Source: Mucilaginibacter galii (GTDB taxonomy: Bacteria; Bacteroidota; Bacteroidia; Sphingobacteriales; Sphingobacteriaceae). Taken from it: a DNA stretch of 64,000 bases. A program made the translations under genes and the position numbers. This document shows, piece by piece, positions 1 through 9,272 of this stretch (within the stretch, counting starts at the first letter, position 1; every line of letters begins with the position of its first letter). The notes under the pieces are model-generated. The model was not told the origin of the DNA. It searched no databases and was given only the letters and a program-made list of their open reading frames with translations. The stretch lies in contig NZ_BMDO01000013.1 in the NCBI RefSeq assembly GCF_014635825.1, positions 54,784 through 118,783 of the forward strand. The letters run 5' to 3'.

Positions 1-246
1 ACTAATGCCGCCACCGCCTTTGTAAGCATCATCTGCACGTACGTTCCCGTACTGGTACATACTAAAGGCCCGGTTAATTTCATCATTGCCCAGCTGCGAG
101 TAAGCAGCAATTACAAAGCCTTCGGCTTGTTCAGGTGTGGCCACCTGGTCTTCGTTCAGGGTGCCTTTTGGGTTTACTTCCAAAGCTTTACTACATGAAG
201 TAAATAGCAGTGTCAGTAAAGCCATTCTGTATAAATATCTTTTCAT
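1..246 (-). CDS. susD: SusD/RagB-family outer-membrane lipoprotein (partial, cut by window edge)
   Basis: Only the first 82 codons are in the window; the gene continues past position 1. The N-terminus is a lipoprotein signal: a positively charged start, a hydrophobic stretch, then lipobox LFTSC with Cys17. It is followed by a short segment ending in NPKGTL and then the helix containing AEGFVIAAYSQLG, which is typical of the SusD N-terminal region. SusD proteins are surface glycan-binding lids on SusC channels. The gene sits 19 bp downstream of susC on the same strand, the standard susC-susD order, so co-transcription is expected. The glycan is not readable from this piece. The neighbouring fructokinase and sensor suggest fructan. 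Confidence 0.9.
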   Translation of the reverse strand, partial: MKRYLYRMALLTLLFTSCSKALEVNPKGTLNEDQVATPEQAEGFVIAAYSQLGNDEINRAFSMYQYGNVRADDAYKGGGGIS

Positions 247-265
247 TACTTTTTGGTTCTAATGG

Positions 266-3200
266 TTAAAATTTCAGATTAAGTCCGGCGGTTACCACCA
301 GTGGATTAGGGTAACCGAAAGCAGGTGTTTCAGGATCTAAACCGGTAAACGACTTGGATTTATACAGGATAGCCAGGTTATCGCCACCGGCATAAACCCT
401 TAATGATTTCACTTTGATTTTAGATAGCAGTGAAGTTCCGAAGGTGTACCCAACCTGCAGGTTACGCAATTTGAGGTAAGCACCATTCTCTATAAAGTAA
501 GTAGATGGTCTTGCTTCAAAGTTATCGTCGGTAAGTGACACTGCCGGAATAGTGGAGCCTGTATTGGTCGGCGACCATGCATTCAACAAACGGGCTCCTT
601 TATTAGAAGAAGATTCTGTTGCACTCCAAAAATCTGTAAATAATTTGGCTTCATTACGTACATCTACCGAACCTAAGCCTTGTAACAGGAAGGACAGATC
701 GAATTTTTTATAATTGATAGAAGCATTAAACCCATAGGTAAACTTTGGCAATGGATTGCCGATCCAGGTGCGGTCATAGTCGTTGATCACCCCGTCATTG
801 TTCAGATCGCGGTAGCGAATGCGCCCCAAGCCCTTACTTGGTTGTGCAGCCGATTCATTGACTTCCTGCTGATTCTGGAACAAGCCATCGGCCACATATC
901 CAAAGAATGAACCAAACGTACGTCCAAGAATATTCTGCCCTCTGCCATCGCCGCCGTAGGCGTTTACTACTTCACTTGGCAGCTTGGTTACTTTATTTCG
1001 AACCACATCAAAGTTTCCGTTGAGATCTATACTCCAATCCTTCCCAATCTTGCTGCGATGGCCGAGGCTCAATTCAAATCCATTATTCTGCATGGATGCA
1101 CCATTTACCCAGGTGTTACCACCTTCACCCAAAACCCCTATATAAGGTGGCAACAGCAAAATATCGGAAGTCTTTTTAACATAATATTCTACCGTACCAT
1201 AAAGCTTTTGATTAAACAGGGAAAAATCCAGCCCAACATTTGACATTGTAGTTGCTTCCCATTTTAGGTTAGGATTAGCATTTTGCGACAGGTAATAACC
1301 GGATGGCAACACACCGCTTTTTGCCCCATTAATATCATAAGCAGTAAGATTGTAGTTAGATAAATAGATGTTATAAATGGCATTATTGTTAATTTCCTGA
1401 TTGCCCGTTTTACCCCAGTCTGCACGGAGTTTCAACTCATCAAAAATCTTCGTTTGTTTTTTAAAGAAGGGCTCTTCGCTGATCCTCCACCCGGCCGAAA
1501 AAGCAGGAAATGTTCCAAACTTATTATTTTGCCCAAATCTTGATGAACCATCGAAACGAATGGTAGCCGAAAACAGGTATCTGTCCAGGTAAGAATAATT
1601 GGCCTTGCTAAAGTAGGAGAATAAAGTATTTTTGGCGCCATAACCACTGTTATCCTTAATGCCTGTACCAGCATCCAGGTACATATAGTCTGGGTCTTCC
1701 AACACAAAACCCTCCCTTGATGCCATGAAGGAAGTGGTTTTATCACTGTAAAACTCAGTTCCTGCCACTGCATTAAGGCGGTGGTTGTTTTTCACCAGGT
1801 CATAGTTTACGGTATTGGTCCAGGTCAGCTTTACATTGTGTGTTTGGGTATTAATGACCTTATTAACATCGTTCACCAGGTAACCACTTTGATATTTTTT
1901 CTGCCAGTTACGGGCGGTATAATCGCCGTAATCGATGCCGACATTAGATCGTACGGCAAGGCCTTTAGCCAGCTTGGCCTCTGCAAAGAAATTGCCGAAT
2001 AAGCGCAGGTAATCGTAATTATTCTGTTGGTTATCGCTCAATATCCTTGCCGGGTTCTGGCGGTCATTCATTCCGTCAACCGGTCCTCCCCAGCCCATAC
2101 CATCTACCGTATGTACAGGAATAATAGGCAATGCCTGTATTGCAGAGTTAATGATATCGGCAGCTACTTCGCGGGTTTTGGTTAAACTCAAGTTTTGCCC
2201 GAAAGTAAGCGCTCCGCCAAACATTTTGTAGTCTGAGTTTAACCTGGCCGAAATGCGGTTGAAATTAGTGGTCTTCAAAATACCCTGATTATCGAAATAA
2301 CCTAGGGATAACAAGTAGTTGCCATTAGGGGTCCCGTTAGATACCTGGGCATCGTAATTTTGGGTCACACCAACGCGTGAGATCTCTTTAAACCAATCCG
2401 TGTTCGCTGATTTAAGCGTGTGGGCATTATCCAGGTATTCGGCCACCATAACGTTGTTGAGCACCGGCTGATTGCTTACAGGATCTACATTCCAGTTAAA
2501 CTGGTAACGCAGCCCGTTAGAGTTAGGATCAAAACCACTGTTCACATAAGCTTGCCATAGTGTACGGCCGTAGCCCTGTGCATCCAGCATATCTATCCGC
2601 CTGTTATAGGTAGAAAGGGCGGTATAAGCATTAACATTAGCCTGCATAACGCCGTTCTTGCCATGCTTGGTAGTTACGATGATTACGCCATTGGCAGCAC
2701 GGGATCCATAGATACTGGCTGCTGCTGCGCTTTTTAAGACTTGAATAGACTCAATATCGGCAGAATTAAGCTCATGCATACCGGCCTTGGTAGGCACACC
2801 ATCAATAATGTACAAAGGGTCGTTATTGTTTAACGTTCCAATACCCCTGATCCGTACCGTGGTTGGGGAACTGGGAGCTCCGTTTCCGGTAATTAACACG
2901 CCGGCAATTTGCCCCTGCAGCGCCTTAATTGGGTTAGCCACCACCTGCTTTTTCATCTCACCCACATTAGCTATAGCTACCGAACCAGTGAGGTCCTTTT
3001 TTCGCTCTGTTTGGTATCCTGTCACCACTACTTCGTTTAGTGATTTTGCAGAAGCTTCCAGGATCACATCCAATTGTGTACGGCCACCCAAGTTGAGCTC
3101 CTGGCTGTTGAAACCAATGTAACTGAAAACAAGTACCGCATTTATTTCGGGTGTAGTAAGGGAATATTTCCCGTTTACATCACTTGAGGTACCCGAGGTT

Positions 3201-3340
3201 GTGCCCTTGACCGTGATATTTACACCCACCAAGGGTTCCCCTTTAGCATCGGTAACCTTTCCGGTTACCTTAAAGGTGTTTTGAGCACTGGCTTTCAGGA
3301 AAAAGCAAGGCAATAATAGGATTAGTAGAAAATTTTTCAA
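266..3340 (-). CDS. susC: SusC/RagA-family TonB-linked outer-membrane receptor
   Basis: This is a 1024-residue TonB-dependent oligosaccharide importer. It has a signal peptide ending at KASAQ (about residue 20), then a carboxypeptidase-regulatory-like beta-sandwich (about 23-98, VTGKVTDAKGEPLVGVNI). A TonB-box-like LNEVVVTGY follows, then the plug domain (about 115-225, with the SusC hallmark YIIDGVP and SIYGSRAANGVI), and a long beta-barrel to the C-terminus. The length is normal for the family. The upstream leader (3341-3493) holds three GGTTATT heptamers. With susD downstream and a PfkB kinase and MFS porter upstream on the same strand, it should import oligosaccharides across the outer membrane using TonB energy. 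Fructan as substrate is an inference from the neighbours. Confidence 0.95.
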   Translation of the reverse strand: MKNFLLILLLPCFFLKASAQNTFKVTGKVTDAKGEPLVGVNITVKGTTSGTSSDVNGKYSLTTPEINAVLVFSYIGFNSQELNLGGRTQLDVILEASAKSLNEVVVTGYQTERKKDLTGSVAIANVGEMKKQVVANPIKALQGQIAGVLITGNGAPSSPTTVRIRGIGTLNNNDPLYIIDGVPTKAGMHELNSADIESIQVLKSAAAASIYGSRAANGVIIVTTKHGKNGVMQANVNAYTALSTYNRRIDMLDAQGYGRTLWQAYVNSGFDPNSNGLRYQFNWNVDPVSNQPVLNNVMVAEYLDNAHTLKSANTDWFKEISRVGVTQNYDAQVSNGTPNGNYLLSLGYFDNQGILKTTNFNRISARLNSDYKMFGGALTFGQNLSLTKTREVAADIINSAIQALPIIPVHTVDGMGWGGPVDGMNDRQNPARILSDNQQNNYDYLRLFGNFFAEAKLAKGLAVRSNVGIDYGDYTARNWQKKYQSGYLVNDVNKVINTQTHNVKLTWTNTVNYDLVKNNHRLNAVAGTEFYSDKTTSFMASREGFVLEDPDYMYLDAGTGIKDNSGYGAKNTLFSYFSKANYSYLDRYLFSATIRFDGSSRFGQNNKFGTFPAFSAGWRISEEPFFKKQTKIFDELKLRADWGKTGNQEINNNAIYNIYLSNYNLTAYDINGAKSGVLPSGYYLSQNANPNLKWEATTMSNVGLDFSLFNQKLYGTVEYYVKKTSDILLLPPYIGVLGEGGNTWVNGASMQNNGFELSLGHRSKIGKDWSIDLNGNFDVVRNKVTKLPSEVVNAYGGDGRGQNILGRTFGSFFGYVADGLFQNQQEVNESAAQPSKGLGRIRYRDLNNDGVINDYDRTWIGNPLPKFTYGFNASINYKKFDLSFLLQGLGSVDVRNEAKLFTDFWSATESSSNKGARLLNAWSPTNTGSTIPAVSLTDDNFEARPSTYFIENGAYLKLRNLQVGYTFGTSLLSKIKVKSLRVYAGGDNLAILYKSKSFTGLDPETPAFGYPNPLVVTAGLNLKF

Positions 3341-3396
3341 TTTAATCTCATGTTAAATGGTTAATAATTTGGTTATTAGGGAAGGTGGTTAGCCTT

Positions 3397-3417
3397 GGTT
3401 ATTGGTTATTGGTTATT
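3397..3417. repeat. Triple GGTTATT heptamer in the susC leader
   Basis: Three perfect head-to-tail GGTTATT units, with looser relatives (GGTTATTAG near 3371, GGTTAG near 3388) around them. They lie in the 153 bp between susC and the fructokinase gene. A short simple-sequence array of this kind can vary in copy number. No function is evident. Confidence 0.6.
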
Positions 3418-3493
3418 AGTCTTTACGAGCAGTCGTAATGTTGCGTAAAGTATATTAAGTTAATTGGTTAGTTTTTTAGCTACAAAACGATGA

Positions 3494-4432
3494 TCAGGAT
3501 GCCGATGCAAAATCCATGTACTTCTTCTTCCAAATGAATCTTTCCAGATCAAATTTAGAGTAGTTGGGGCATGCGCCAGATTGAGAGGTAATGAAAGCCC
3601 CCATGGCTACCGCATAATCCAAAATCACTTCCAAGGGCTCACCGGCCAATTTCATCGCCAAAAAAGCGGCTAAAAAAGCATCACCCGACCCAATAGTATC
3701 AGCCACCTCAATAGCATAGGTAGGGTAATCATACCTAATTTGCCTTGAATAATAAGTTGCGCCTTTGCCTCCCTTGGTTATTAACACCTCTTGAATTTCA
3801 AATCGGCTGAATAAAAGCTCCACTGCCTGTACTTCATCAGTAATTTGTACAGTTGATAACCATCGGACGATCAGCAACAGTTCTGACAGGTTTAATTTTA
3901 CCATGTCGGCCTTTTTTAAAAGATCAATGATAATTTCATCCGAGTAATGCGGAGCGCGAAGGTTCACATCAAAAACCCGGTAACGGGCAGACTCGATAAG
4001 GCTATACAGCGTTTTCCTGGTCACTTGTTCACGGGCGCTCAGGCTACCGAAAACAATAGCATCAGCTTGTGCTACAGCCTTGCCCATCTCTACAGTATAA
4101 TTTATCTGATCCCAGGCTACAGGTTTTACAATGTCATAGGTCACTTCATGGTTTTCCGAAATTCGTGCTAATACCTCACTCGTAGCATATACTGAACTAC
4201 GCTGCACCAAAGTTGACGATATACCGCCCGATTGCAGAAAGGCGATCAGATCATCACCCGCCTGGTCATACCCAACGCTGCTTAGCAAATCAACCGCTAT
4301 GCCTAACTTGTTTAAATGATAGGCTACATTCATAGGCGCGCCGCCCGGGTTACGTACATCGGGCAAAACATCCCAAAGGATTTCCCCGAAACAAACGACT
4401 TTAGGTGTATGGCTTCTTTTCATCTGCTCCAT
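3494..4432 (-). CDS. PfkB-family carbohydrate kinase, probable fructokinase
   Basis: This 312-residue ribokinase-fold kinase probably phosphorylates fructose to fructose phosphate in the cytoplasm. The N-terminal substrate site reads CFGEILWDVLPD followed by GGAPMNVAYHL (about residues 14-40). The C-terminal PfkB signature DTIGSGDAFLAAF carries the catalytic base Asp251. The length is normal. The start codon lies one base after the stop of the MFS porter gene upstream, so the two are translationally coupled in one operon. A sugar porter, a SusC/D pair and a fructose-type hybrid sensor in the same cluster fit the levan locus of B. thetaiotaomicron, which also pairs a fructokinase with an MFS porter. 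Activity on a related ketose or a 2-keto-sugar acid cannot be excluded. Confidence 0.88.
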   Translation of the reverse strand: MEQMKRSHTPKVVCFGEILWDVLPDVRNPGGAPMNVAYHLNKLGIAVDLLSSVGYDQAGDDLIAFLQSGGISSTLVQRSSVYATSEVLARISENHEVTYDIVKPVAWDQINYTVEMGKAVAQADAIVFGSLSAREQVTRKTLYSLIESARYRVFDVNLRAPHYSDEIIIDLLKKADMVKLNLSELLLIVRWLSTVQITDEVQAVELLFSRFEIQEVLITKGGKGATYYSRQIRYDYPTYAIEVADTIGSGDAFLAAFLAMKLAGEPLEVILDYAVAMGAFITSQSGACPNYSKFDLERFIWKKKYMDFASAS

Positions 4433-4433
4433 T

Positions 4434-5762
4434 TTAGTGCATAATTAAGTTATCGCCAATTGATTCTAATGAGCGGCCTTTGGTTTCCGGCATCATGCGC
4501 CAAACAAAAATTAGTTGCAATACCATCATAGTTGCGAAGAAAAAGAAGGTTGTTGCCCCCCCTAATTTTTCGGCCAGGTAAGGAAAGCTGAACGCTATTA
4601 ATGCAGCCATGATCCAGTGTGTGGAGCTTCCCAGCGTTTGTCCTTTTGCACGTACCTCATTAGGAAAGATCTCCGATATGAACACCCAGATGACCGCACC
4701 CTGTGAAAAGGCGAAGAAAGCGATGAAGACCATTACATACACGGGTATAGCAAAACCACTGAATTGCCCGGAGTAAAAGGTTATACCCACTAAAAACAGC
4801 GACGCTATTAACCCTACCGAGCCAATGAGCATCAGCAAACGCCTACCTACTTTATCAATTACGTTTATAGCAACCAGGGTAAATATAAAATTGATCAAAC
4901 CAATGCCTACGGTAGATAGCAAAGACGAATGCGCTCCTAACCCAGCCATTTCAAATATGCGGGGTGCATAATAAATAATGGCGTTAATTCCTGATACCTG
5001 GTTGAAGAAGGCAAACAAGACCGCTAAAATGACCGGTGCTTTATACTGCCCCGAAAAAAGACTGGTACTTTTGCTATCTGGCGTAGTGAGGTTTGACTGT
5101 TGAATAGCGGCCAGTTCCTGATCGCAGTTGAGCGGATTGATCACCCGCAATATTTCCAAAGCGCGTACAAGATTCCCTTTCTTTAAAATTAGCCAGCGCG
5201 GACTCTCCGGAATAAAGCGAATCAGGATAATAAATAACAAAGAAGGGAAAGCCTGTACACCGAGCATCCAGCGCCATGAAGTTTCACCACCCTGACCAAT
5301 AAGGTAATTAGAAAGATAGGATATTAGTATACCCAATACCACATTGAACTGAAAAAGCCCTACTAAGCGACCACGACGGTCTGCCGGCGACACTTCGGAA
5401 ATGTAAATAGGTGCCGTTACTGAAGAGGTGCCTACCCCAAGCCCGCCCAAAAACCTGAAAGCTAAAAATATATACCAATTATCTGCCAGTGCCGTACCAA
5501 TAGAAGATAGCAGGTAAGCCAGGGCAACAAAGTACAAAGTATTCTTACGCCCAAATTTATCGGAAGGTTTAGAACCCAACAATGAGCCAATAACTGTTCC
5601 TATTAAGGCAATAGATATGGTTAACCCGTGCTCAAATACCGATAATCCCCAAAATTGCTGTATAGACTTTTCGGCCCCTGAAATAACAGCAGTATCAAAG
5701 CCAAACAAAAAGCCACCCAGGGCCACGACCATAGACCAGGCCAACACAGAATGTTTCCTCAT
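4434..5762 (-). CDS. MFS sugar porter (sugar:H+ symporter family)
   Basis: This 442-residue, 12-helix inner-membrane transporter belongs to the XylE/GLUT-like sugar porters. Family signatures are all present: GFDTAVISGAE in helix 1, DKFGRKN in the first cytoplasmic loop, SPADRRGRLVG between helices 4 and 5, PESPRWL before the central loop, the second-half DKVGRR, and the C-terminal PETKGRSLE. The ATG at 5762 opens the operon with the fructokinase one base downstream. It faces the hybrid sensor gene across a 317 bp divergent region. It most likely carries the monosaccharide (fructose by context) into the cytoplasm for the kinase. Substrate specificity cannot be read from the sequence. Confidence 0.93.
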   Translation of the reverse strand: MRKHSVLAWSMVVALGGFLFGFDTAVISGAEKSIQQFWGLSVFEHGLTISIALIGTVIGSLLGSKPSDKFGRKNTLYFVALAYLLSSIGTALADNWYIFLAFRFLGGLGVGTSSVTAPIYISEVSPADRRGRLVGLFQFNVVLGILISYLSNYLIGQGGETSWRWMLGVQAFPSLLFIILIRFIPESPRWLILKKGNLVRALEILRVINPLNCDQELAAIQQSNLTTPDSKSTSLFSGQYKAPVILAVLFAFFNQVSGINAIIYYAPRIFEMAGLGAHSSLLSTVGIGLINFIFTLVAINVIDKVGRRLLMLIGSVGLIASLFLVGITFYSGQFSGFAIPVYVMVFIAFFAFSQGAVIWVFISEIFPNEVRAKGQTLGSSTHWIMAALIAFSFPYLAEKLGGATTFFFFATMMVLQLIFVWRMMPETKGRSLESIGDNLIMH

Positions 5763-6079
5763 AAATAAAAGTATAATTGGTTTACCTTCCGAATATCGTG
5801 AGCAATACTGTGGGGGCTCTTAAATTTTGTATCAAATTTCTCTACTAAAATTGAATTTTTATAAGTAATTGACAATGAGTATAATAAAATTTTTTTATCA
5901 AATTTACAGCTGCTAAATCTTCGATCAGGTTACATCAATCTATAGTTATGTATCATTTAGCATGAGGATGCCACAGTTTCAATGCAACAGTTAATTTGAT
6001 TTTGGAACCGCTTTAGTTAAATTTGAACTACTGCCTTCATGCATCGATTATAAACCAACCGCAGTAAGGATTTTTTACT
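5763..6079. other. Divergent regulatory region between porter/kinase operon and sensor gene
   Basis: 317 bp, strongly AT-rich, with no gene. It should hold the promoters of both the leftward porter-kinase operon and the rightward hybrid sensor. The decamer TATCAAATTT occurs twice in direct orientation, at 5830-5839 and 5896-5905 (66 bp apart). It is a candidate operator for the AraC-type output domain of the sensor, but nothing in the sequence proves that. The second decamer overlaps TAAATTTG on the minus strand (5899-5906), a possible -7 element for the porter operon without a clear -33 partner. Confidence 0.5.
5995..6025 (+). promoter_or_regulatory. Bacteroidota-type promoter of the hybrid sensor gene
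   Basis: TTTG at 5995-5998 and TAAATTTG at 6018-6025 are separated by 19 bp. This matches the Bacteroidota primary sigma consensus (TTTG, 19-21 bp, TAnnTTTG). It lies about 55 bp before the ATG at 6080. There is no biochemical evidence, but both boxes and the spacing agree. Confidence 0.65.
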
Positions 6080-8857
6080 ATGCTTTTACATACCATAAAT
6101 TGGGTGAGTTACTACCGCAAGTTGGTATTTCTTATCCTGTTGTTCATAGTTTCAGGGTGCAGCAACAGCAAAAAAAAAGCGGATTTTACCATTGGGTTTT
6201 CCCAATGTGTAGGGTCAGACCTATGGCGTAAAACCATGTTGCAGGAAATGCAAATGGAACTGTCTTTACACCCTGCGGCTGGTTTCATTTACAAGGATGC
6301 AGGTGGTAATAGCAATAAACAAATTAGCCAGGTAAAGGAAATGCTTAACCAAGGCATCGATCTTTTAATTATTTCGCCTAACGAGGCCCAACCGTTAACA
6401 CCCATCGTTGAAGAAGTTTACAGTAAGGGAATACCCGTAGTAGTACTTGACCGCAAGACCACCTCTAATCAATATACAGCTTATGTAGGGGCCGATAATT
6501 ATCAGTTGGGAAGAATGGCTGGTGAATATATTTCTACCCTGTCAAAAGTTCCGGTCAATGTTATTGAGATTATGGGGCTTCCCGGATCGTCTCCTGCCAT
6601 TGAGCGCGAAAGAGGGTTTAAAGATGGCATAGCAGGACACCATCATGTAAAAATTGAGGCCAAAGTGTTTGGAGATTGGCTAAAAAATAACGCTATTGAA
6701 CAGTTGTCGCAAATAAAGCCACAACTATCCAGCGTTAACTATGTGTTTGCGCACAATGATGTTATGGCGTCAGGTGCGCGCTTTTATCTGAATAAGCTAA
6801 ACCGTTCTAAAAACATCAAGGTTATAGGAGTTGATGCATTGCCGGGACAAGGCGGGGGTTTACAGATGGTGGCAGACGGCGTACTTAATGCAAGCCTGCT
6901 TTATCCTACCGGCGGAAAAGAAGCGATTGCTACAGCATTCCAGATACTGAGCAAATCTACTTTTATCAAGGAAAATATTTTGCAATCTCTGGTTATTGAT
7001 TCCTCTAACGTGCAACTCATGAAAATGCAATGGAGCCGCATAAACAGCCAGCAACACGATATTGATAAGCAGCAAAGTTTGCTGCAAGAACAGCGGGTTA
7101 TTTATAACGATCAAAAAATCATATTGAATATCATGGTGATTACCCTGGTGCTTGCTATTATTTTTGGAGGGCTTGCTTTTTTTTCGCTGGTAGAAAACCG
7201 CAAGGCAAACAAAAGTTTAGAAGCAAAAAATGAGGAAATATTAGCCCAACGTAATCAACTTGTTGAAATGTCGGCTAAGGCAGAAGTAGCTAATGAGGCT
7301 AAGTTTAATTTCTTCACTAACATTTCGCATGAGTTTCGCACTCCTCTTACCCTGATACTATCGCCCATTGATGAAATGCTTAAGGACGAGAAGCTGGTCA
7401 AAACAAGTGGTAAGGCTCTTAAAATTATACATCAAAACGCTTTCAGGTTATTAAGTTTGGTAAATGAGCTTTTGGATTACCGTAAACTGGAATATGATAA
7501 GCAGCAAATACGGGTTTCAGAAAACGATATTGTTACTTATGTAAGGGAGATAGCTGAATATTTCAGACACCAGGCACAGCGGCTCAACATAAATTTCATA
7601 ATAACGTCAGAAAGCAAACAGATCAAATTATGGTTTGATCCCCGAATGCTGGATAAGGTATTTTTTAATTTGATCGCAAATGCACTGAAGTTCACCAATG
7701 AAAAAGGAACGGTGAGGATTTCTATAAAACAAGGCAACAACCAGGAGGTTTTAGTAGAAATTGAAGACAACGGGATTGGTATGACCAAAGATGAAACCGA
7801 GCGGGTTTTTGACCAGTTTTACCAAGCAGACCACACGCCAACATTGGGATCTGGCATTGGGCTCGCGCTATCGAAGGAAATAGTAGCACTGCATCATGGC
7901 CGAATTGATTTGATAAGTGAAAGGTGGAAGCGTACAGCCTTTACGGTAGTGCTGCCTGCAGGGAATAAGCACTTTAACACGGCCGAAATCAGTCGCCCGG
8001 AAGTATCAATTCCGGATTTAAATGAACGCTCAAAACCCTATACTGTTGATTTAGAAAAAATTTCTTCAAAAACAACTTCAGGTGGATTTAGTAAACCTAA
8101 AGAACATTCTGTGCTGGTGGTAGAAGACAACCCTGATTTGTTAAATTACCTGGAAGAAAAGTTGAGTGAACACTACGAAATTTACACCGCAGTAAATGGC
8201 ATGTCAGCGCTTAATGAAGCTATTGAGCGGGTTCCTGATCTGATCATTTCAGACGTTGTACTGCCTGAACTTTCAGGTAAAGGGCTTTGTGAGAAGATCA
8301 AGTCAGATTTCAGAACTTCACATATACCACTAATTCTACTTACCGCTCAAAACAGTGTGGAGCAACAAATTTCGGGAATTAACGCCATGGCTGATGCTTA
8401 TATGACTAAGCCTTTCAATCTCGATTATTTAATAGCCCGCATACAAGGCCTCATCAAAAATCGTGTAAAACTTAAAGAGCACTTCACGGCCGCAACCGAC
8501 CTGACAGAGAAGTTACCTTTGCCAAAAACGCTGGATAAAAAGTTTGTAAATGATTTTATAGGAATTGTAGAACAAAATTTATCTAATGAAAGGTTTGGGG
8601 TAGATGAGATTTGCACTTTGTTAGGAATCTCCCGTGTGCAGGTCTATCGTAAAGTAAAAGCCCTATTAGGTTGTAGTGTTTCAGACTATATTGTAAATAG
8701 AAGACTCAAGAGAGCGAAGCAGTTATTAAGCAATGGAGAACTCACCATAGCTGAAATTACTTATGAAATTGGCTTCTCAAACCCCAACTATTTCTCAACA
8801 GTATTTAAATCCAAGTACGGATGTACACCTTCTGAATTCAGGAAGCAACAATGTTAG
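6080..8857 (+). CDS. Hybrid two-component sensor/regulator with periplasmic sugar-binding domain and AraC output
   Basis: This 925-residue protein joins a whole signalling chain. An N-terminal membrane/lipobox segment ends near Cys27. A LacI-type periplasmic binding-protein fold follows (about 33-320, FTIGFSQCVGSDLWR, VVLDRKT, FAHNDVMASGA, GVDALPG). Next come a short coiled linker, one transmembrane helix (about 347-370), HisKA with phospho-acceptor His417 (NISHEFRTP), and HATPase with N box, DNGIGM and GSGIGLAL. It ends with a receiver with phospho-acceptor Asp725 (ISDVVLPE) and an AraC helix-turn-helix (about 840-923). Regulators with this sensor type include the fructose-binding BT1754 of B. 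thetaiotaomicron. Divergent position to the porter/fructokinase operon supports control of this locus by free fructose. That ligand is inferred. Confidence 0.93.
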   Translation: MLLHTINWVSYYRKLVFLILLFIVSGCSNSKKKADFTIGFSQCVGSDLWRKTMLQEMQMELSLHPAAGFIYKDAGGNSNKQISQVKEMLNQGIDLLIISPNEAQPLTPIVEEVYSKGIPVVVLDRKTTSNQYTAYVGADNYQLGRMAGEYISTLSKVPVNVIEIMGLPGSSPAIERERGFKDGIAGHHHVKIEAKVFGDWLKNNAIEQLSQIKPQLSSVNYVFAHNDVMASGARFYLNKLNRSKNIKVIGVDALPGQGGGLQMVADGVLNASLLYPTGGKEAIATAFQILSKSTFIKENILQSLVIDSSNVQLMKMQWSRINSQQHDIDKQQSLLQEQRVIYNDQKIILNIMVITLVLAIIFGGLAFFSLVENRKANKSLEAKNEEILAQRNQLVEMSAKAEVANEAKFNFFTNISHEFRTPLTLILSPIDEMLKDEKLVKTSGKALKIIHQNAFRLLSLVNELLDYRKLEYDKQQIRVSENDIVTYVREIAEYFRHQAQRLNINFIITSESKQIKLWFDPRMLDKVFFNLIANALKFTNEKGTVRISIKQGNNQEVLVEIEDNGIGMTKDETERVFDQFYQADHTPTLGSGIGLALSKEIVALHHGRIDLISERWKRTAFTVVLPAGNKHFNTAEISRPEVSIPDLNERSKPYTVDLEKISSKTTSGGFSKPKEHSVLVVEDNPDLLNYLEEKLSEHYEIYTAVNGMSALNEAIERVPDLIISDVVLPELSGKGLCEKIKSDFRTSHIPLILLTAQNSVEQQISGINAMADAYMTKPFNLDYLIARIQGLIKNRVKLKEHFTAATDLTEKLPLPKTLDKKFVNDFIGIVEQNLSNERFGVDEICTLLGISRVQVYRKVKALLGCSVSDYIVNRRLKRAKQLLSNGELTIAEITYEIGFSNPNYFSTVFKSKYGCTPSEFRKQQC

Positions 8858-9272
8858 TGATCAGTTCCTACCACCCGTGTTTTGTCCCCTTTCTTCGATC
8901 CAATTGTTTTTAATCAATTGAAGAACAGCACACCATCCCTATTCTTGAATGAGGTTCGATAGTTTTCATATTTCAAACTATCAACAACACCTTCTATCGA
9001 GTTTATCTGGATGGCTAATACAGATAATTACAAGAACCGATGGTATATCTCAAAAAGCTTTTGTATACCTTACGCTGAGCATTTAATTAAATTCCCAAGA
9101 AATAATTACGTTTGAACTGACTATTATTAAACAATAGGCAATTATTGACGTTGCTATACCGTAAAACAGGCAGATTGAGATTAAATTAATTTATGCCAAG
9201 AAATAAATTAAAATTTAGAAGTATTCAGGCTCCAAATATTTATTAAAAAATCATCTATTAAAAAACCAAGAA
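8858..9272. other. AT-rich intergenic region, no gene recognised
   Basis: 415 bp after the sensor gene. Two small inverted repeats are visible: CAATTG at 8901-8906 and 8915-8920, and GATAGTTT at 8958-8965 with AAACTATC at 8975-8982. Neither is followed by a convincing T-run, so terminator function is doubtful. The stretch before 9273 is very AT-rich and probably contains the promoter of the next gene. No convincing coding signal was seen. Confidence 0.5.

Noticed and set aside
8948..9088. Short plus-strand frame in the gap after the hybrid sensor
   Set aside because: About 46 residues without any motif, in AT-rich DNA; it spans an inverted repeat. No support.
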